In this document: one piece after another, positions 9,115 to 17,701 of the stretch
Layout of the letters: each line of letters opens with the position of its first letter
How positions within the stretch are numbered: the first letter of the stretch is position 1
Assembly: GCA_938042195.1 (NCBI GenBank)
Contig: CALIRQ010000004.1
Span: 59,978-123,977, forward strand
Reading direction: 5' to 3'
Length of the DNA: 64,000 nucleotides
From: an uncultured archaeon
Lineage (GTDB): Archaea > Thermoproteota > Bathyarchaeia > 40CM-2-53-6 > CALIRQ01
Notes under the pieces: model-generated
What the model was told of the DNA's origin: nothing
Databases searched by the model: none
The model's input: the letters and a program-made list of their open reading frames with translations, nothing else
Made by a program: the position numbers and the translations under genes

Positions 9115-9885
9115 ATGAAAAGCCCCTTGGGGATTCGATTGAGCGAGGAGGAGATGGTATTCATCGAGAAGGGCGAAATACCGAAAGGTTCAACGCTGAT
9201 TGTTGGCCTGCCGGATGTGGGCTTGGTCGGCGTGATAGCGCTGTCCCATATAATTTCTTCCCTCAAGATGGAGGAAATAGGATCTATAGAATCGAAGATG
9301 TTCCCGCCCATAGTGGTATTGCACGGGGGCGTCCCGAAGCCCTCCATAAGGATCTTCGCCAAGGGCCCCCTCTTGGCAATCCTTTCGGAAATGGCCATCC
9401 CGGCCGGCTTGGTGGTCCCATTGGCCGAGGGGATAGTGGATTGGGCCTCAAGGAAGGGGGTGAGGATGATCCTGTCCATGGGGGGGATGGCCGTTCAGAA
9501 TAGGCAGGATCTGGATAAGCCCAAGGTATTCTCCGCGATCTCCGAGAAGGGCTTGGAGAAATATCTGAACGGCATAACGGAGAGCTTGGAGGAGGGATAC
9601 ATGGTCGGGGCCTATGCCGTGATATTGAAGAGGTGCTCCGAGATCGGCCTCCCGGGGATAACCCTTTTGGCGCAAACCTTCTTCAACTACCCGGATCCGG
9701 AGGCCGCGGCCGCTACAATAGAGGTCGTAAATAAGATATTGAATTTGAACGTAGATTACTCGGATCTGCTCAGGAAGGGCGAGGAGATAAGGCTGAGGGC
9801 TAAGGACGTCATGAGGAGGACTCAGGAGGAGATGATCCGAATGAATAAGGCCCAGGAATACGATGTACCGGTGATTTATGGGTGA
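9115..9885 (+). CDS. PAC2-family proteasome assembly chaperone homologue
   Basis: The 256-residue protein has the archaeal PAC2 pattern: LIVGLPDVGLVGVIALSHII near the N terminus, then IGSIESKMFPPIVVLHGG, ILSMGGMAVQ and VGAYAVILKRCSEIGLPGITLLAQTF, with a helical C terminus. Eukaryotic relatives help assemble the proteasome; the archaeal role is largely inferred. It sits between the TIM-barrel gene and a small heat-shock gene whose start overlaps its stop. Confidence 0.88.
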   Translation: MKSPLGIRLSEEEMVFIEKGEIPKGSTLIVGLPDVGLVGVIALSHIISSLKMEEIGSIESKMFPPIVVLHGGVPKPSIRIFAKGPLLAILSEMAIPAGLVVPLAEGIVDWASRKGVRMILSMGGMAVQNRQDLDKPKVFSAISEKGLEKYLNGITESLEEGYMVGAYAVILKRCSEIGLPGITLLAQTFFNYPDPEAAAATIEVVNKILNLNVDYSDLLRKGEEIRLRAKDVMRRTQEEMIRMNKAQEYDVPVIYG

Positions 9886-10295
9886 GGGGGATGATGCATA
9901 GGAGAAGGAGGAGCTTGTTCGATATATTGGATGAATACTTCAGCAGGGCCGAGATGCTCCTCGAAAGGGCCTTCGAGAGCGGGTGGGATGAGTTCTCCTC
10001 ATGCATCGAGCCGCTCTCCAACGTATTCGTTGGGACATCCGATGTAATAATAACGATAGATATGCCATATGTGGATCGGGAAAGCGTAAGGGTCGAAATC
10101 CGCGGCGACGTGATGGAGGTCTTTGCGAGGACGGAGAGGCCCATATGCTTGGATGAGATGGGCCTCAGGCATAGGATGGGCCGCTTCAATTCATATCGCG
10201 CGGTATTGAGAATACCGGTCCCAGTGGATAAGGATAGGATGGAGACGAGGCTCAAGAGGGGGATCTTGGAGATAAGGCTGCCGAGGCTTTCCTAA
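9882..10295 (+). CDS. Hsp20/alpha-crystallin small heat-shock protein
   Basis: The 137-residue protein has an arginine-rich N terminus and then an alpha-crystallin domain: SNVFVGTSDVIITIDMPYVDRESVRVEIRG, FNSYRAVLRIPVPVDKDRMETRLKRGILEIRLP. It holds unfolded proteins in a soluble state. The GTG start at 9882 overlaps the preceding stop (GTGA); ATG codons at 9891 and 9894 are alternatives. Pairing with a PAC2 gene suggests a protein-quality-control unit. Confidence 0.88.
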   Translation: MRGMMHRRRRSLFDILDEYFSRAEMLLERAFESGWDEFSSCIEPLSNVFVGTSDVIITIDMPYVDRESVRVEIRGDVMEVFARTERPICLDEMGLRHRMGRFNSYRAVLRIPVPVDKDRMETRLKRGILEIRLPRLS

Positions 10296-10528
10296 TCGCG
10301 CTTCACGAGGTCCTTGATTATCAAAGCCAATATGGAGGCGGGTATGGATAGGATTATGGCCAACGCGATCCTTTGGCCCGGGCTCAAGTCCCCGGGGAAA
10401 AAGCATAGGACGGCTATCAACAATGCCACCGCTAGGAAATGGGCCTTCCCCCGGAATGCCATCCTCCGCCCCTCGATGGCTTCCCCCAATCCAGAGGCCC
10501 CCGATCGACCTAAGTGGCTTCGCTCCAA
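10292..10528 (-). CDS. Small two-helix membrane protein, unknown
   Basis: The 78-residue frame has two hydrophobic segments (AHFLAVALLIAVLCFF and IALAIILSIPASILALII) and a basic end. The real start may be the methionine at residue 23 (position 10462), which gives a compact 56-residue protein. It follows the aIF5A gene by 31 nt on the same strand and converges on the Hsp20 gene with a 4-nt overlap. No family recognised. Confidence 0.55.
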   Translation of the reverse strand: MERSHLGRSGASGLGEAIEGRRMAFRGKAHFLAVALLIAVLCFFPGDLSPGQRIALAIILSIPASILALIIKDLVKRD

Positions 10529-10559
10529 TCCCGGGCCAGGCTCGATGGCTCGCCCCGCC

Positions 10560-10955
10560 TCAGCCCTTGACCCGCACCACCTTATTCCTTCCTAGGGCGC
10601 TCCAATACTCCACTTCCACGCCGCTGGCCAGCTTGGGCCTGAGCTCATCGTCCGCCGAGAGGGGGGCCTCGAAAGTCTGGTACGTTTCCATATCCATAAG
10701 CTGAACCGAGTCCTCCCCGACGGATATGACCTGCGCCGACCTCTTCTCTATCAACGGGATATCCACCCTCCCGTCGACCGGGCTCAGCAAGCTCCTCTTC
10801 TGCCCGCTGAAAAGGCCGACCGCCACTATCCTGGCCTTGGCGGATCCGTGCTTCCCCGGCTTCGACTTCTCCAGCTCTATTATCCGGCAGGGCTCGTCCT
10901 CTATGACTATGTATTGGCCGATCTTCAGCTTCCCAACCTCTTCCGGTTTGCTCAT
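10560..10955 (-). CDS. eif5a: Translation factor aIF5A
   Basis: From the ATG at 10955 the 131-residue protein begins MSKPEEVGKLKIGQYIVIEDEPC. It carries the modification loop KSKPGKHGSAKARIV, in which the lysine between glycine and histidine is the expected deoxyhypusine/hypusine site. The C-terminal half is an OB fold. It relieves ribosome stalling. Upstream codons in the same frame overlap a very AT-rich TATA region (10981-11003), so the shorter start is preferred. Confidence 0.94.
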   Translation of the reverse strand: MSKPEEVGKLKIGQYIVIEDEPCRIIELEKSKPGKHGSAKARIVAVGLFSGQKRSLLSPVDGRVDIPLIEKRSAQVISVGEDSVQLMDMETYQTFEAPLSADDELRPKLASGVEVEYWSALGRNKVVRVKG

Positions 10956-11031
10956 TTTCCAACCCCCATACCGCCTCATGGAGGGTATAATATAAAATAT
11001 ATCCGTGGCCCCGCCTCCCATCGACCACCAG

Positions 11032-11040
11032 TTATATAAA
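11032..11040 (+). promoter_or_regulatory. TATA box for the NAD kinase/Nob1 genes
   Basis: TTATATAAA is a canonical archaeal TATA box. It predicts a transcript start near 11062, about 15 nt ahead of the TTG start at 11077. Confidence 0.65.
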
Positions 11041-11076
11041 ACCCCCTAAAGATATAGCCTCTCGAAGTGTCCGGGC

Positions 11077-11931
11077 TTGAATAGGATCGAAAGGGTCGGC
11101 CTAGTGACTAGGGTGGATGAGGAGGGCGCTACAGAACTGGCCATGAGGCTTTACGATCATCTGATGGGGGCCGGGGTTAAGGTGATCCCGGAGTCGGATT
11201 TCGCCCGCAGGAAGGCCCTCCAGGGCGGCAAGAGCTTATCGAACATGGGGGACGTGGACCTCATCGTGACGATCGGCGGGGATGGAACGGTTCTGAAGAC
11301 CTGCATGTCGTTGCCCAATCCCGAAACCCCCATACTCGCGATAAATATGGGTAGGAGAGGATACCTCACTGAGGTCGATCCCGAGGATGCTATCCCGGCC
11401 ATCGATAAATGCCTTAGGGGCGAATGCTTCATAGAGGAGCATAGCAAGATCTCGATCTTCGTGAATGGCGATTACGTAATAGATGCCCTGAACGATGCCC
11501 TAATCGCGCCGGCCATACCCTCAAAAATGCTAACGTTCGAGATCTACCAAGAATATCAATCCATAATAAGGACTAGGGCGGATGCCTTAATAGTGGCGAC
11601 GCCTACCGGCTCAACGGCGCACTCCCTATCGGCCGGTGGGCCGATAGTGGATACATCGCTCAATTCCTTCCTGCTGACCTTCATATGCCCCTTGGACCCC
11701 ATCGGGTCGATAGTGGTTTCTGCGGAGAAGGAGCTGGACATAAAGGTCCCATCGCCTGCGATCAAGACCGTGATCATAGCCGACGGCCGCTATGAGCGCG
11801 GCCTCAAACCCTCCTCCAATATATCCATAAAGCCGTCACGCCATAAGGCGGCTTTCGTCAGGTTCCAAAAGCCGTTCTTCATTAAGAATTTGCCGAACAT
11901 AATTTCGAGGGGAAAGCGAGAGGGGATATGA
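11077..11931 (+). CDS. nadK: NAD kinase
   Basis: The 284-residue protein starts at TTG and has the NAD kinase hallmarks: VDLIVTIGGDGTVLKTC (GGDGT motif, near residue 66), NMGRRGYLTEVDPEDA, and VATPTGSTAHSLSAGGPIVDTSL. It phosphorylates NAD to NADP. Its stop overlaps the start of the Nob1 gene (ATGA), so the two are co-translated. Confidence 0.95.
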   Translation: MNRIERVGLVTRVDEEGATELAMRLYDHLMGAGVKVIPESDFARRKALQGGKSLSNMGDVDLIVTIGGDGTVLKTCMSLPNPETPILAINMGRRGYLTEVDPEDAIPAIDKCLRGECFIEEHSKISIFVNGDYVIDALNDALIAPAIPSKMLTFEIYQEYQSIIRTRADALIVATPTGSTAHSLSAGGPIVDTSLNSFLLTFICPLDPIGSIVVSAEKELDIKVPSPAIKTVIIADGRYERGLKPSSNISIKPSRHKAAFVRFQKPFFIKNLPNIISRGKREGI

Positions 11932-12437
11932 GCTTCGTGCTGGATACATGCGCGCTGATCTCCGGATTGAACCCGCTTCAAATAGATGGCGAGGTCTACT
12001 CGGTCCCCATGGTTTTGGAGGAGCTGGGATGGGAGGGCATCGTGCAGGTGAGGCTCGAGGCCGCATTGGCATTGGGAAAGCTCATCCTGAGGGATCCGAC
12101 GCCTGGATCCGAGGGAGAGGTCCTGAGGATCGCGCGGGAGCTCGGCGAGGACCTCGCCCTATCGAAGGCCGATCTGAAGGTCTTGGCGCTCGCCTTGGAC
12201 CTGAAGAACTCCGGGAAGGGCCCAATGATAATAAGCGATGATTACTCCATACAGAACTTGGCTAGGAGGTTGGGGATCCGGTGCCTGAGCCTGACGACGT
12301 TCGGCATATCGTATGCGTTCGATTGGGCATTTTATTGCCCGGCCTGCCATCGCAAATTCGCGGAGGAGAGGGAAACGTGCAGCGTATGCGGGACGAAGCT
12401 GAAGAGGGGCGTCGTAAGGAAGGCCAAGGTCAAATGA
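11928..12437 (+). CDS. nob1: rRNA maturation endonuclease Nob1
   Basis: The 169-residue protein joins a PIN nuclease domain (VLDTCALISGL at the N terminus, MIISDDYSIQNLARRLG near residue 101) to a C-terminal zinc ribbon with CPAC and CSVCG pairs (near 139-156). Nob1 makes the 3' end of 16S rRNA. The 16S gene at 42828-45218 in this window would be its substrate. Confidence 0.92.
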   Translation: MSFVLDTCALISGLNPLQIDGEVYSVPMVLEELGWEGIVQVRLEAALALGKLILRDPTPGSEGEVLRIARELGEDLALSKADLKVLALALDLKNSGKGPMIISDDYSIQNLARRLGIRCLSLTTFGISYAFDWAFYCPACHRKFAEERETCSVCGTKLKRGVVRKAKVK

Positions 12438-12532
12438 TCCTCGGACCGCGCCGAGGGGCATCGGGATTTCGAAGCCTTCGGCATATGGCTTCCGTGGCTC
12501 CGCGCCCCATATGATCCCCGGGGGCCTTTGGG

Positions 12533-14350
12533 ATGTGCGGGATATTCGGCTGCGCCCTCTTGGGCGATAACTCCGGCGAAGTCCTCTACGCCTCCTTGAA
12601 AAGGCTGGAGTACAGGGGTTACGATTCGGCTGGGCAGGCCACGATAAACTCCGGGAGGATCCTAGTGGCCAAGGACGTAGGGAGGATAGACGAGGTCGAT
12701 TCATCGCATGGTATGAGCCGCATGAGGGGGAGGATCGGGATAGGGCACACGAGATGGGCTACCCATGGGGCCCCCTCGAGGGAGAACGCGCATCCCCATC
12801 TGGATTGCAGCGGCAGGATCGCGATCGTCCATAATGGCATAATAGAGAACTTCATGGAATTGCGAGAGCTCCTCCAAAAGAGGGGTCACGCATTCAAATC
12901 TAGGACCGATAGCGAGGTGATATCTCACCTCATAGAGGACTTCATGAGGAGGGGGGAGGGGTTCGTAGGGGCGGTGAGGCTCACCGCCGAAATCCTTAGG
13001 GGCTCCTTCGCCTCGGCCGCCATCTGCCTCGATGAGCCGGACAAGATAGTCTGCATTAGGAGGGAGAGCCCGCTAATAGTTGGCATCGGGGAGATCGGGA
13101 ATTTCTGCTCTTCGGATATCCCGGCGCTCCTGCCGTACACGAATAAGGTGATACCTTTGGAGGACGGAGATTTGGCCATCGTGGATCCCAAGGGGGTCAG
13201 GATATTGGATTGGCGGACCGGCTCAGCGGTGGAGAGGGAGGTCGTGGAGATCTCGTGGTCCCCGGAGATCGCCATGAAATCCGGATTTGCGCACTTCATG
13301 TTGAAGGAGATCTATGAGCAACCGATGGCGATCAGGAACGTCCTTAGGGGACAAAGGATCTATTACGAGCTGGCCGCCTCGATGCTCAGGCGCGCATCCA
13401 AGGTCTTCCTAGTGGCCTGCGGCACGAGCCATCACGCGTGCATTTTCGGATCCTACGCCATGGCGAACCTCTCCGGATTGGCATCGTATCCGGTCATCGC
13501 ATCCGAGTTCGAGGCGCAATACAAAAACCTGATCGATGAAGATGCCTTGGTGCTGGCGGTAAGCCAATCCGGGGAAACGGCGGATACGTTGAACGCCGTC
13601 AGGGCCGCAAAGGCCAAGGGCGCCTCCGTGATAGGGATCACCAATACCATGGGATCGAGCCTGACAAGGCTATCGGATGTATATATAGGACAGAACTCCG
13701 GGCCCGAGATCGGCGTCGCCGCCACCAAGACCTTTACGGCGCAGGTCGTAGTATTGCTAAAGCTCGCGATGGAATTGGCGAAATCCGGATCGCCGCGCAG
13801 CGGGATTGATTCGCTGGCCGAGGAGTTGGCGGCCCTCCCTTCAAAGATGGAGGAGGCGATAAGAACTTCTGAGGAGAAGGTCAAGCATATAGCCATGAAG
13901 TATTCGGCCAAGGGCAGCTTCTGCTTCCTCGCGAGGGGGGTAAACGTTCCCACGGCCTTGGAGGGGAGGTTGAAGCTCCTCGAGCTCTCCTATTTGCCGG
14001 CCTTGGCGTATCCGGCCGGGGAAAGCAAACATGGGTTCATAGCGGTAGTTGAGGATGGCTACCCCGTCATATTCTTGGCGCCGAGGGATAGCACGAGGGA
14101 GAGGATCATCGGGAATATGATGGAGATGAAGGCTCGAGGGGCCTCGATAATAGCCCTCATAGAGAGGGGCGATGAAGAGCTGAAAGAGCTTGCGGACGAT
14201 TTCATAGAGATGCCCCCATGCGCCAACGAGTTGCTGTATCCGCCCATATACGCTGTACCGTTACAATTATTCGCATATTATACATCAACCCTAAAGGGAT
14301 ACGATCCCGATATGCCGAGGAATTTGGCAAAATCCGTAACGGTTGTATGA
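12533..14350 (+). CDS. glmS: Glutamine-fructose-6-phosphate aminotransferase
   Basis: The 605-residue protein starts MCGIFGCALLG with Cys2 as the amidotransferase nucleophile, followed by RLEYRGYDSAG and GHTRWATHG. Two SIS domains follow (VACGTSHHACIFG, LAVSQSGETADTLNAVRAAK, GVAATKTFTAQ), and it ends with NLAKSVTVV. It makes glucosamine-6-phosphate for amino-sugar synthesis. Full length. Confidence 0.97.
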   Translation: MCGIFGCALLGDNSGEVLYASLKRLEYRGYDSAGQATINSGRILVAKDVGRIDEVDSSHGMSRMRGRIGIGHTRWATHGAPSRENAHPHLDCSGRIAIVHNGIIENFMELRELLQKRGHAFKSRTDSEVISHLIEDFMRRGEGFVGAVRLTAEILRGSFASAAICLDEPDKIVCIRRESPLIVGIGEIGNFCSSDIPALLPYTNKVIPLEDGDLAIVDPKGVRILDWRTGSAVEREVVEISWSPEIAMKSGFAHFMLKEIYEQPMAIRNVLRGQRIYYELAASMLRRASKVFLVACGTSHHACIFGSYAMANLSGLASYPVIASEFEAQYKNLIDEDALVLAVSQSGETADTLNAVRAAKAKGASVIGITNTMGSSLTRLSDVYIGQNSGPEIGVAATKTFTAQVVVLLKLAMELAKSGSPRSGIDSLAEELAALPSKMEEAIRTSEEKVKHIAMKYSAKGSFCFLARGVNVPTALEGRLKLLELSYLPALAYPAGESKHGFIAVVEDGYPVIFLAPRDSTRERIIGNMMEMKARGASIIALIERGDEELKELADDFIEMPPCANELLYPPIYAVPLQLFAYYTSTLKGYDPDMPRNLAKSVTVV

Positions 14351-14439
14351 AATGCCCTTGGGGATGGGGCCGATCTGGACGGCCCATTTTATGGATTCGA
14401 ATCCACAAGAGCGCCATCAGCCGCCGGAGTATTTTCGGA

Positions 14440-15453
14440 TTATTCTTGGTCCGCCCGCCTATCTATAACCTCGTCAGCGCTTGGCCCTGTGCCTATTATG
14501 GTTACCGGGATCCCGGTCGCCGATTCTATCATCCTTATGAACTCCTTCGCCCCGGCCGGCAAATCCCGGTAATCCCTTGCCCCCCTAGCCTCTGGGAAGA
14601 CGACGTCCAATTTCGTCAACGCTATTTGGGTGGCGCTGTTCAGCATCACGGCCCTCTTGGCCAGTTCGAAATTGAACGGCGCGGCCCTCCTCTCCCTCCT
14701 GGTCACCGTTCCATACTCCAGCCATCCCCGTCTCTCGACCTCCTCCCTCGGGAGCTGCCCCTCCAATGGGCCTTCGCCGACCCTGGTGACGTAGGATTTG
14801 AAGGTGACGATGACGTCCCCAACGTCCTTCGGGCCTATGCCGACGTCGGAACATAGGGCCGAGGCGCATACGTCCTTGGCGGTACAATAGGGATAAGTCC
14901 CATGATAAAGAGATAGGAAGGTCCCTTGGGTCCCCTCCACCAACACCCGCCCCCCGCTCCTCAGGACCTCATGGATCTTGCCGCTCACATCCATCAAGAA
15001 GCCGGATAGCTCCGGGAGATCCCTCGCTAGCTTGGCGAGCCTGAGGGCCCTATCGGCGGCGCAGGCGCCGACGCCGCTCCTGGTGCTCCCTATCCTTTTG
15101 CTCAAATGCACCGATTCCTCCTCCCTCCTCACGTGGGCATCCTCGATGATGGCGCATTGCGGATCCAACCCGATCCTGCCCTTCGTGGAGGTTTCCTCGA
15201 CCTCCTTCAGGAGGACCTTTGGGTTGACTAGGACCCCCGCCCCTATGAGTAGCAGGGCCCTTTGATTGACGAAGCCGGAGGGGACCATCCTTAAGAAGAA
15301 TTTCCTATCCCCTAGCTGTATCGTGTGGCCGGCGTTGGGCCCAACGCCGGCCCTTACGACTATCTCGGGATCATCCCTTAGGGCTAGATACGAGATTATC
15401 TTGCCCTTCCCCTCGTCCCCGAAGAAGCCCCCGACCACCACCGTAGCCGCCAT
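14440..15453 (-). CDS. purA: Adenylosuccinate synthetase (short archaeal type)
   Basis: From the ATG at 15453 the protein has 337 residues, the length of the shorter archaeal PurA form. It has the GTP loop GGFFGDEGKGKIISYLA, GVGPNAGHTIQ, the IMP-site segment LSKRIGSTRSGVGACAADRA, VLVEGTQGTFLSLYHGTYPY and TKLDVV. It joins aspartate to IMP with GTP hydrolysis in AMP synthesis. A GTG three codons upstream is an alternative start. Confidence 0.95.
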   Translation of the reverse strand: MAATVVVGGFFGDEGKGKIISYLALRDDPEIVVRAGVGPNAGHTIQLGDRKFFLRMVPSGFVNQRALLLIGAGVLVNPKVLLKEVEETSTKGRIGLDPQCAIIEDAHVRREEESVHLSKRIGSTRSGVGACAADRALRLAKLARDLPELSGFLMDVSGKIHEVLRSGGRVLVEGTQGTFLSLYHGTYPYCTAKDVCASALCSDVGIGPKDVGDVIVTFKSYVTRVGEGPLEGQLPREEVERRGWLEYGTVTRRERRAAPFNFELAKRAVMLNSATQIALTKLDVVFPEARGARDYRDLPAGAKEFIRMIESATGIPVTIIGTGPSADEVIDRRADQE

Positions 15454-15665
15454 ATGGATCACGATGCGGCCTCATACGATCATTATTAAAATAAAAAACT
15501 TGGGCCTCAGATCGCCCGTCGAATATTCCTCATGGCGCCCGCGGAGCGCTCGGATCGAATGGCGTCATCATTCGCCGCCCCCCATTCCCATTGGGGATAA
15601 TAAAAACATCGCGTTCTGACGAAGCCTTTATTAAATCGGCGCGAATTAAGCCCCGGGGGTTAAGC

Positions 15666-16673
15666 ATGAAGGGGAAGTTGGCGCTTTTCCTGATCGCCAT
15701 CGCCTTGGCCTCTGCGCTCGCCGTATATTGGAATCTTCACGGAGGGGCGGGCGAGGCGGAGAGGACCATAAGGGTCGGATATCTAAGGGGGGACGTCCAT
15801 CACGCCTCCTATTTCCTATCCAAGGCGAGGGATTCCTTCTCCAAGGCCGGGTTGAGGGTTAAGGGTTATGAGTTCTCGGCGGGACCGGAGGAGATGGAGG
15901 CGTTCAGGGCCGGGGAGCTGGACTTCGGCTACGTGGGCAGCCCGCCCGCGATAACGGCGATCTCCAGGGGAACCGACGTCAGGATAATAGCCATGGTGAA
16001 CCTCGAGGGATCCTCCTTGGTGGTCAGGAAGGACCTCTATGAGGGAGGCCTTAGGGGCATCGGGGATCTTCGGGGGAAGACTATTGCCATGCCCCTATGG
16101 GGCTCCATACAGTCCGTGATGCTCGTGGACCTGTTGCTGAAATATAATATAACGAGGGATATGGTCTCCCTGCAGCAGATGCCCCCGGCGGATATGGTGA
16201 CTTTGATGGAGGCCAAGCGCATAGATGCCTTCATCGCTTGGGAGCCCTTCCCATCCTTTGCGGTTTCCAAGGGCGTGGGGGTTAAGCTGATCGAATCTTC
16301 GGAGATATGGCCGAGCCATCCCTGCTGCGTCCTGATCGCCAGCCGAAAGGTGATTGAGGGAAATCCGGAGCTTGTCAAGAAGTTCTTGGCGGTCCACGTG
16401 GAAGCGACGAGGTTCGTGATCAATGAGCCGGAGAGCGCTGCCAAGATCCTGTCCCAGGAGATAAGGGTGCCCGAGGGAGTGATCCTATCGTCCTTCAAGA
16501 GCATAAAATACACTGTCAGGCCCGAGGTCGATGGGATCCTTAAATTCACCGATGTGCTCCATCGGCTTGGCTTGATAAAAGAGAGGCCAGGCGCCGCCGA
16601 GCTCTTCGACCTGAGGTTCTACGAGGATCTAACGGGGGAGAGGATCCCGTTGCCCCAAAGGGCTGGCGCCTGA
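15666..16673 (+). CDS. ABC importer substrate-binding protein (SsuA/TauA/NMT1-like)
   Basis: From the ATG at 15666 the 335-residue protein has an N-terminal membrane anchor or signal (LALFLIAIALASALAVYW). A periplasmic-binding fold of the nitrate/sulfonate/taurine type follows: RVGYLRGDVHHASYFLSKARDSFSKAGL, GELDFGYVGSPPAITAISRGTDVRIIA, RGKTIAMPLWGSIQSVMLVDLLLKYN, IDAFIAWEPFPSFAV. It is coupled to the permease by a TGATG overlap. No ATP-binding subunit gene is present nearby. The substrate is unknown. Confidence 0.88.
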   Translation: MKGKLALFLIAIALASALAVYWNLHGGAGEAERTIRVGYLRGDVHHASYFLSKARDSFSKAGLRVKGYEFSAGPEEMEAFRAGELDFGYVGSPPAITAISRGTDVRIIAMVNLEGSSLVVRKDLYEGGLRGIGDLRGKTIAMPLWGSIQSVMLVDLLLKYNITRDMVSLQQMPPADMVTLMEAKRIDAFIAWEPFPSFAVSKGVGVKLIESSEIWPSHPCCVLIASRKVIEGNPELVKKFLAVHVEATRFVINEPESAAKILSQEIRVPEGVILSSFKSIKYTVRPEVDGILKFTDVLHRLGLIKERPGAAELFDLRFYEDLTGERIPLPQRAGA

Positions 16674-17446
16674 TGGGTCGGCCCGGGCGCCTCGGGGCTA
16701 GGCTCGGCTGGTATATCAAGCCCATCCCGATCCTAATCGCCCTATCGGCTTGGGAGGCCTTGGCCCGGAGCGGATCGATATCGCCGCATATGCTCCCGCC
16801 CTTCTCCTCAATAGCCTCCTGTTTCATCGAGGAGGTCGTGGCGGGGAGGATGGCGATCCATCTCCAATACAGCCTCCTAAGGTTCTGGGCGGGCTTTTTG
16901 ATCGCCGCCTTGGTCGGGATCCCGCTGGGCATATTGATTGGTTGGCATAACGGCCTCAGGCCATTGATCGAGCCCTTCGTGGGATTGCTGAGGCCCATAC
17001 CCCCCATAGCTTGGATACCCCTCTCCCTCCTCTGGTTCGGGATAGGGCTCGCCTCGAAGGCCTTCGTGGTCTTCATAGGGGCCGTCTTCCCCATCCTCTT
17101 GAACACCGCATTCGGGGTCGTTAGCGTCGAAAGGATCCTGTTGGAAGCGGCCATGACCCTAGGGGCCACTCGGGAATCGGCGCTCATAAGGAAGGTCGTC
17201 ATACCCGCCGCCCTACCGTCGATATTGATTGGCCTGAGGATCGGGCTCGGCGTGGGCTGGATGTGCATAGTCGCCGCGGAGATGGTGGCCGCCAACTTCG
17301 GGCTGGGCTATATGATAATAGAGGCGAGGTGGATCCATGACCTCCCTTTGGTCATGACCTATATGCTGGCCATAAGCTTGGTGGCGTACTCATTGGATTT
17401 CGGTTTCAAGGCCTTCGAGAAACTCCTGCTGAGATGGAAGGCTTGA
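16673..17446 (+). CDS. ABC importer permease (SsuC/TauC-like)
   Basis: The 257-residue protein has about six membrane segments. The cytoplasmic EAA loop at EAAMTLGATRESALIRKVVIPAALPSILIGLRIG would dock on the transporter's ATPase. PIPPIAWIPLSLLWFGIGLASK is typical of the SsuC/TauC/NrtB group. It overlaps the binding-protein gene by one base pair of codons (TGATG). Downstream there is a hairpin and then a convergent radical SAM gene, so the expected ATPase must be encoded elsewhere. Confidence 0.92.
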   Translation: MGRPGRLGARLGWYIKPIPILIALSAWEALARSGSISPHMLPPFSSIASCFIEEVVAGRMAIHLQYSLLRFWAGFLIAALVGIPLGILIGWHNGLRPLIEPFVGLLRPIPPIAWIPLSLLWFGIGLASKAFVVFIGAVFPILLNTAFGVVSVERILLEAAMTLGATRESALIRKVVIPAALPSILIGLRIGLGVGWMCIVAAEMVAANFGLGYMIIEARWIHDLPLVMTYMLAISLVAYSLDFGFKAFEKLLLRWKA

Positions 17447-17462
17447 CTCCTAAACCCATCGG

Positions 17463-17480
17463 GGCGCAACTTATTGCGCC
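17463..17480 (+). terminator. Hairpin after the ABC permease gene
   Basis: A perfect 7-bp stem GGCGCAA/TTGCGCC with a CTTA loop lies 17 nt after the permease stop codon, in the gap between two convergent genes. There is no T-run, so the terminator role is only suggested. The rest of 17447-17701 holds no recognisable gene. Confidence 0.35.
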
Positions 17481-17701
17481 GGATCCTCCCAAGGGACCCG
17501 CCTCAATCCTCCCCATCCCATATGGGCCCCCGGCAGGACCATCGACTCCCTTACAGGGGGGAGGAGGGCGCTCAAGGGATTATTCGAGAGGGCATCGAAC
17601 GGTAGGCCGATCGAGGTCCAACTCCGGTAATCGCTATGCGGCTATGGCCGCATCCCGCGAAATTGCCCCTCGGGAGCGGATCGGGCCAACCGCCTATCGC
17701 T

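Noticed and set aside
14383..14412. TTCGAAT inside a GGATTCGAATCC palindrome resembling a tRNA T arm
   Set aside because: No acceptor, D or anticodon stems can be drawn around it; it is just a palindrome between glmS and purA.
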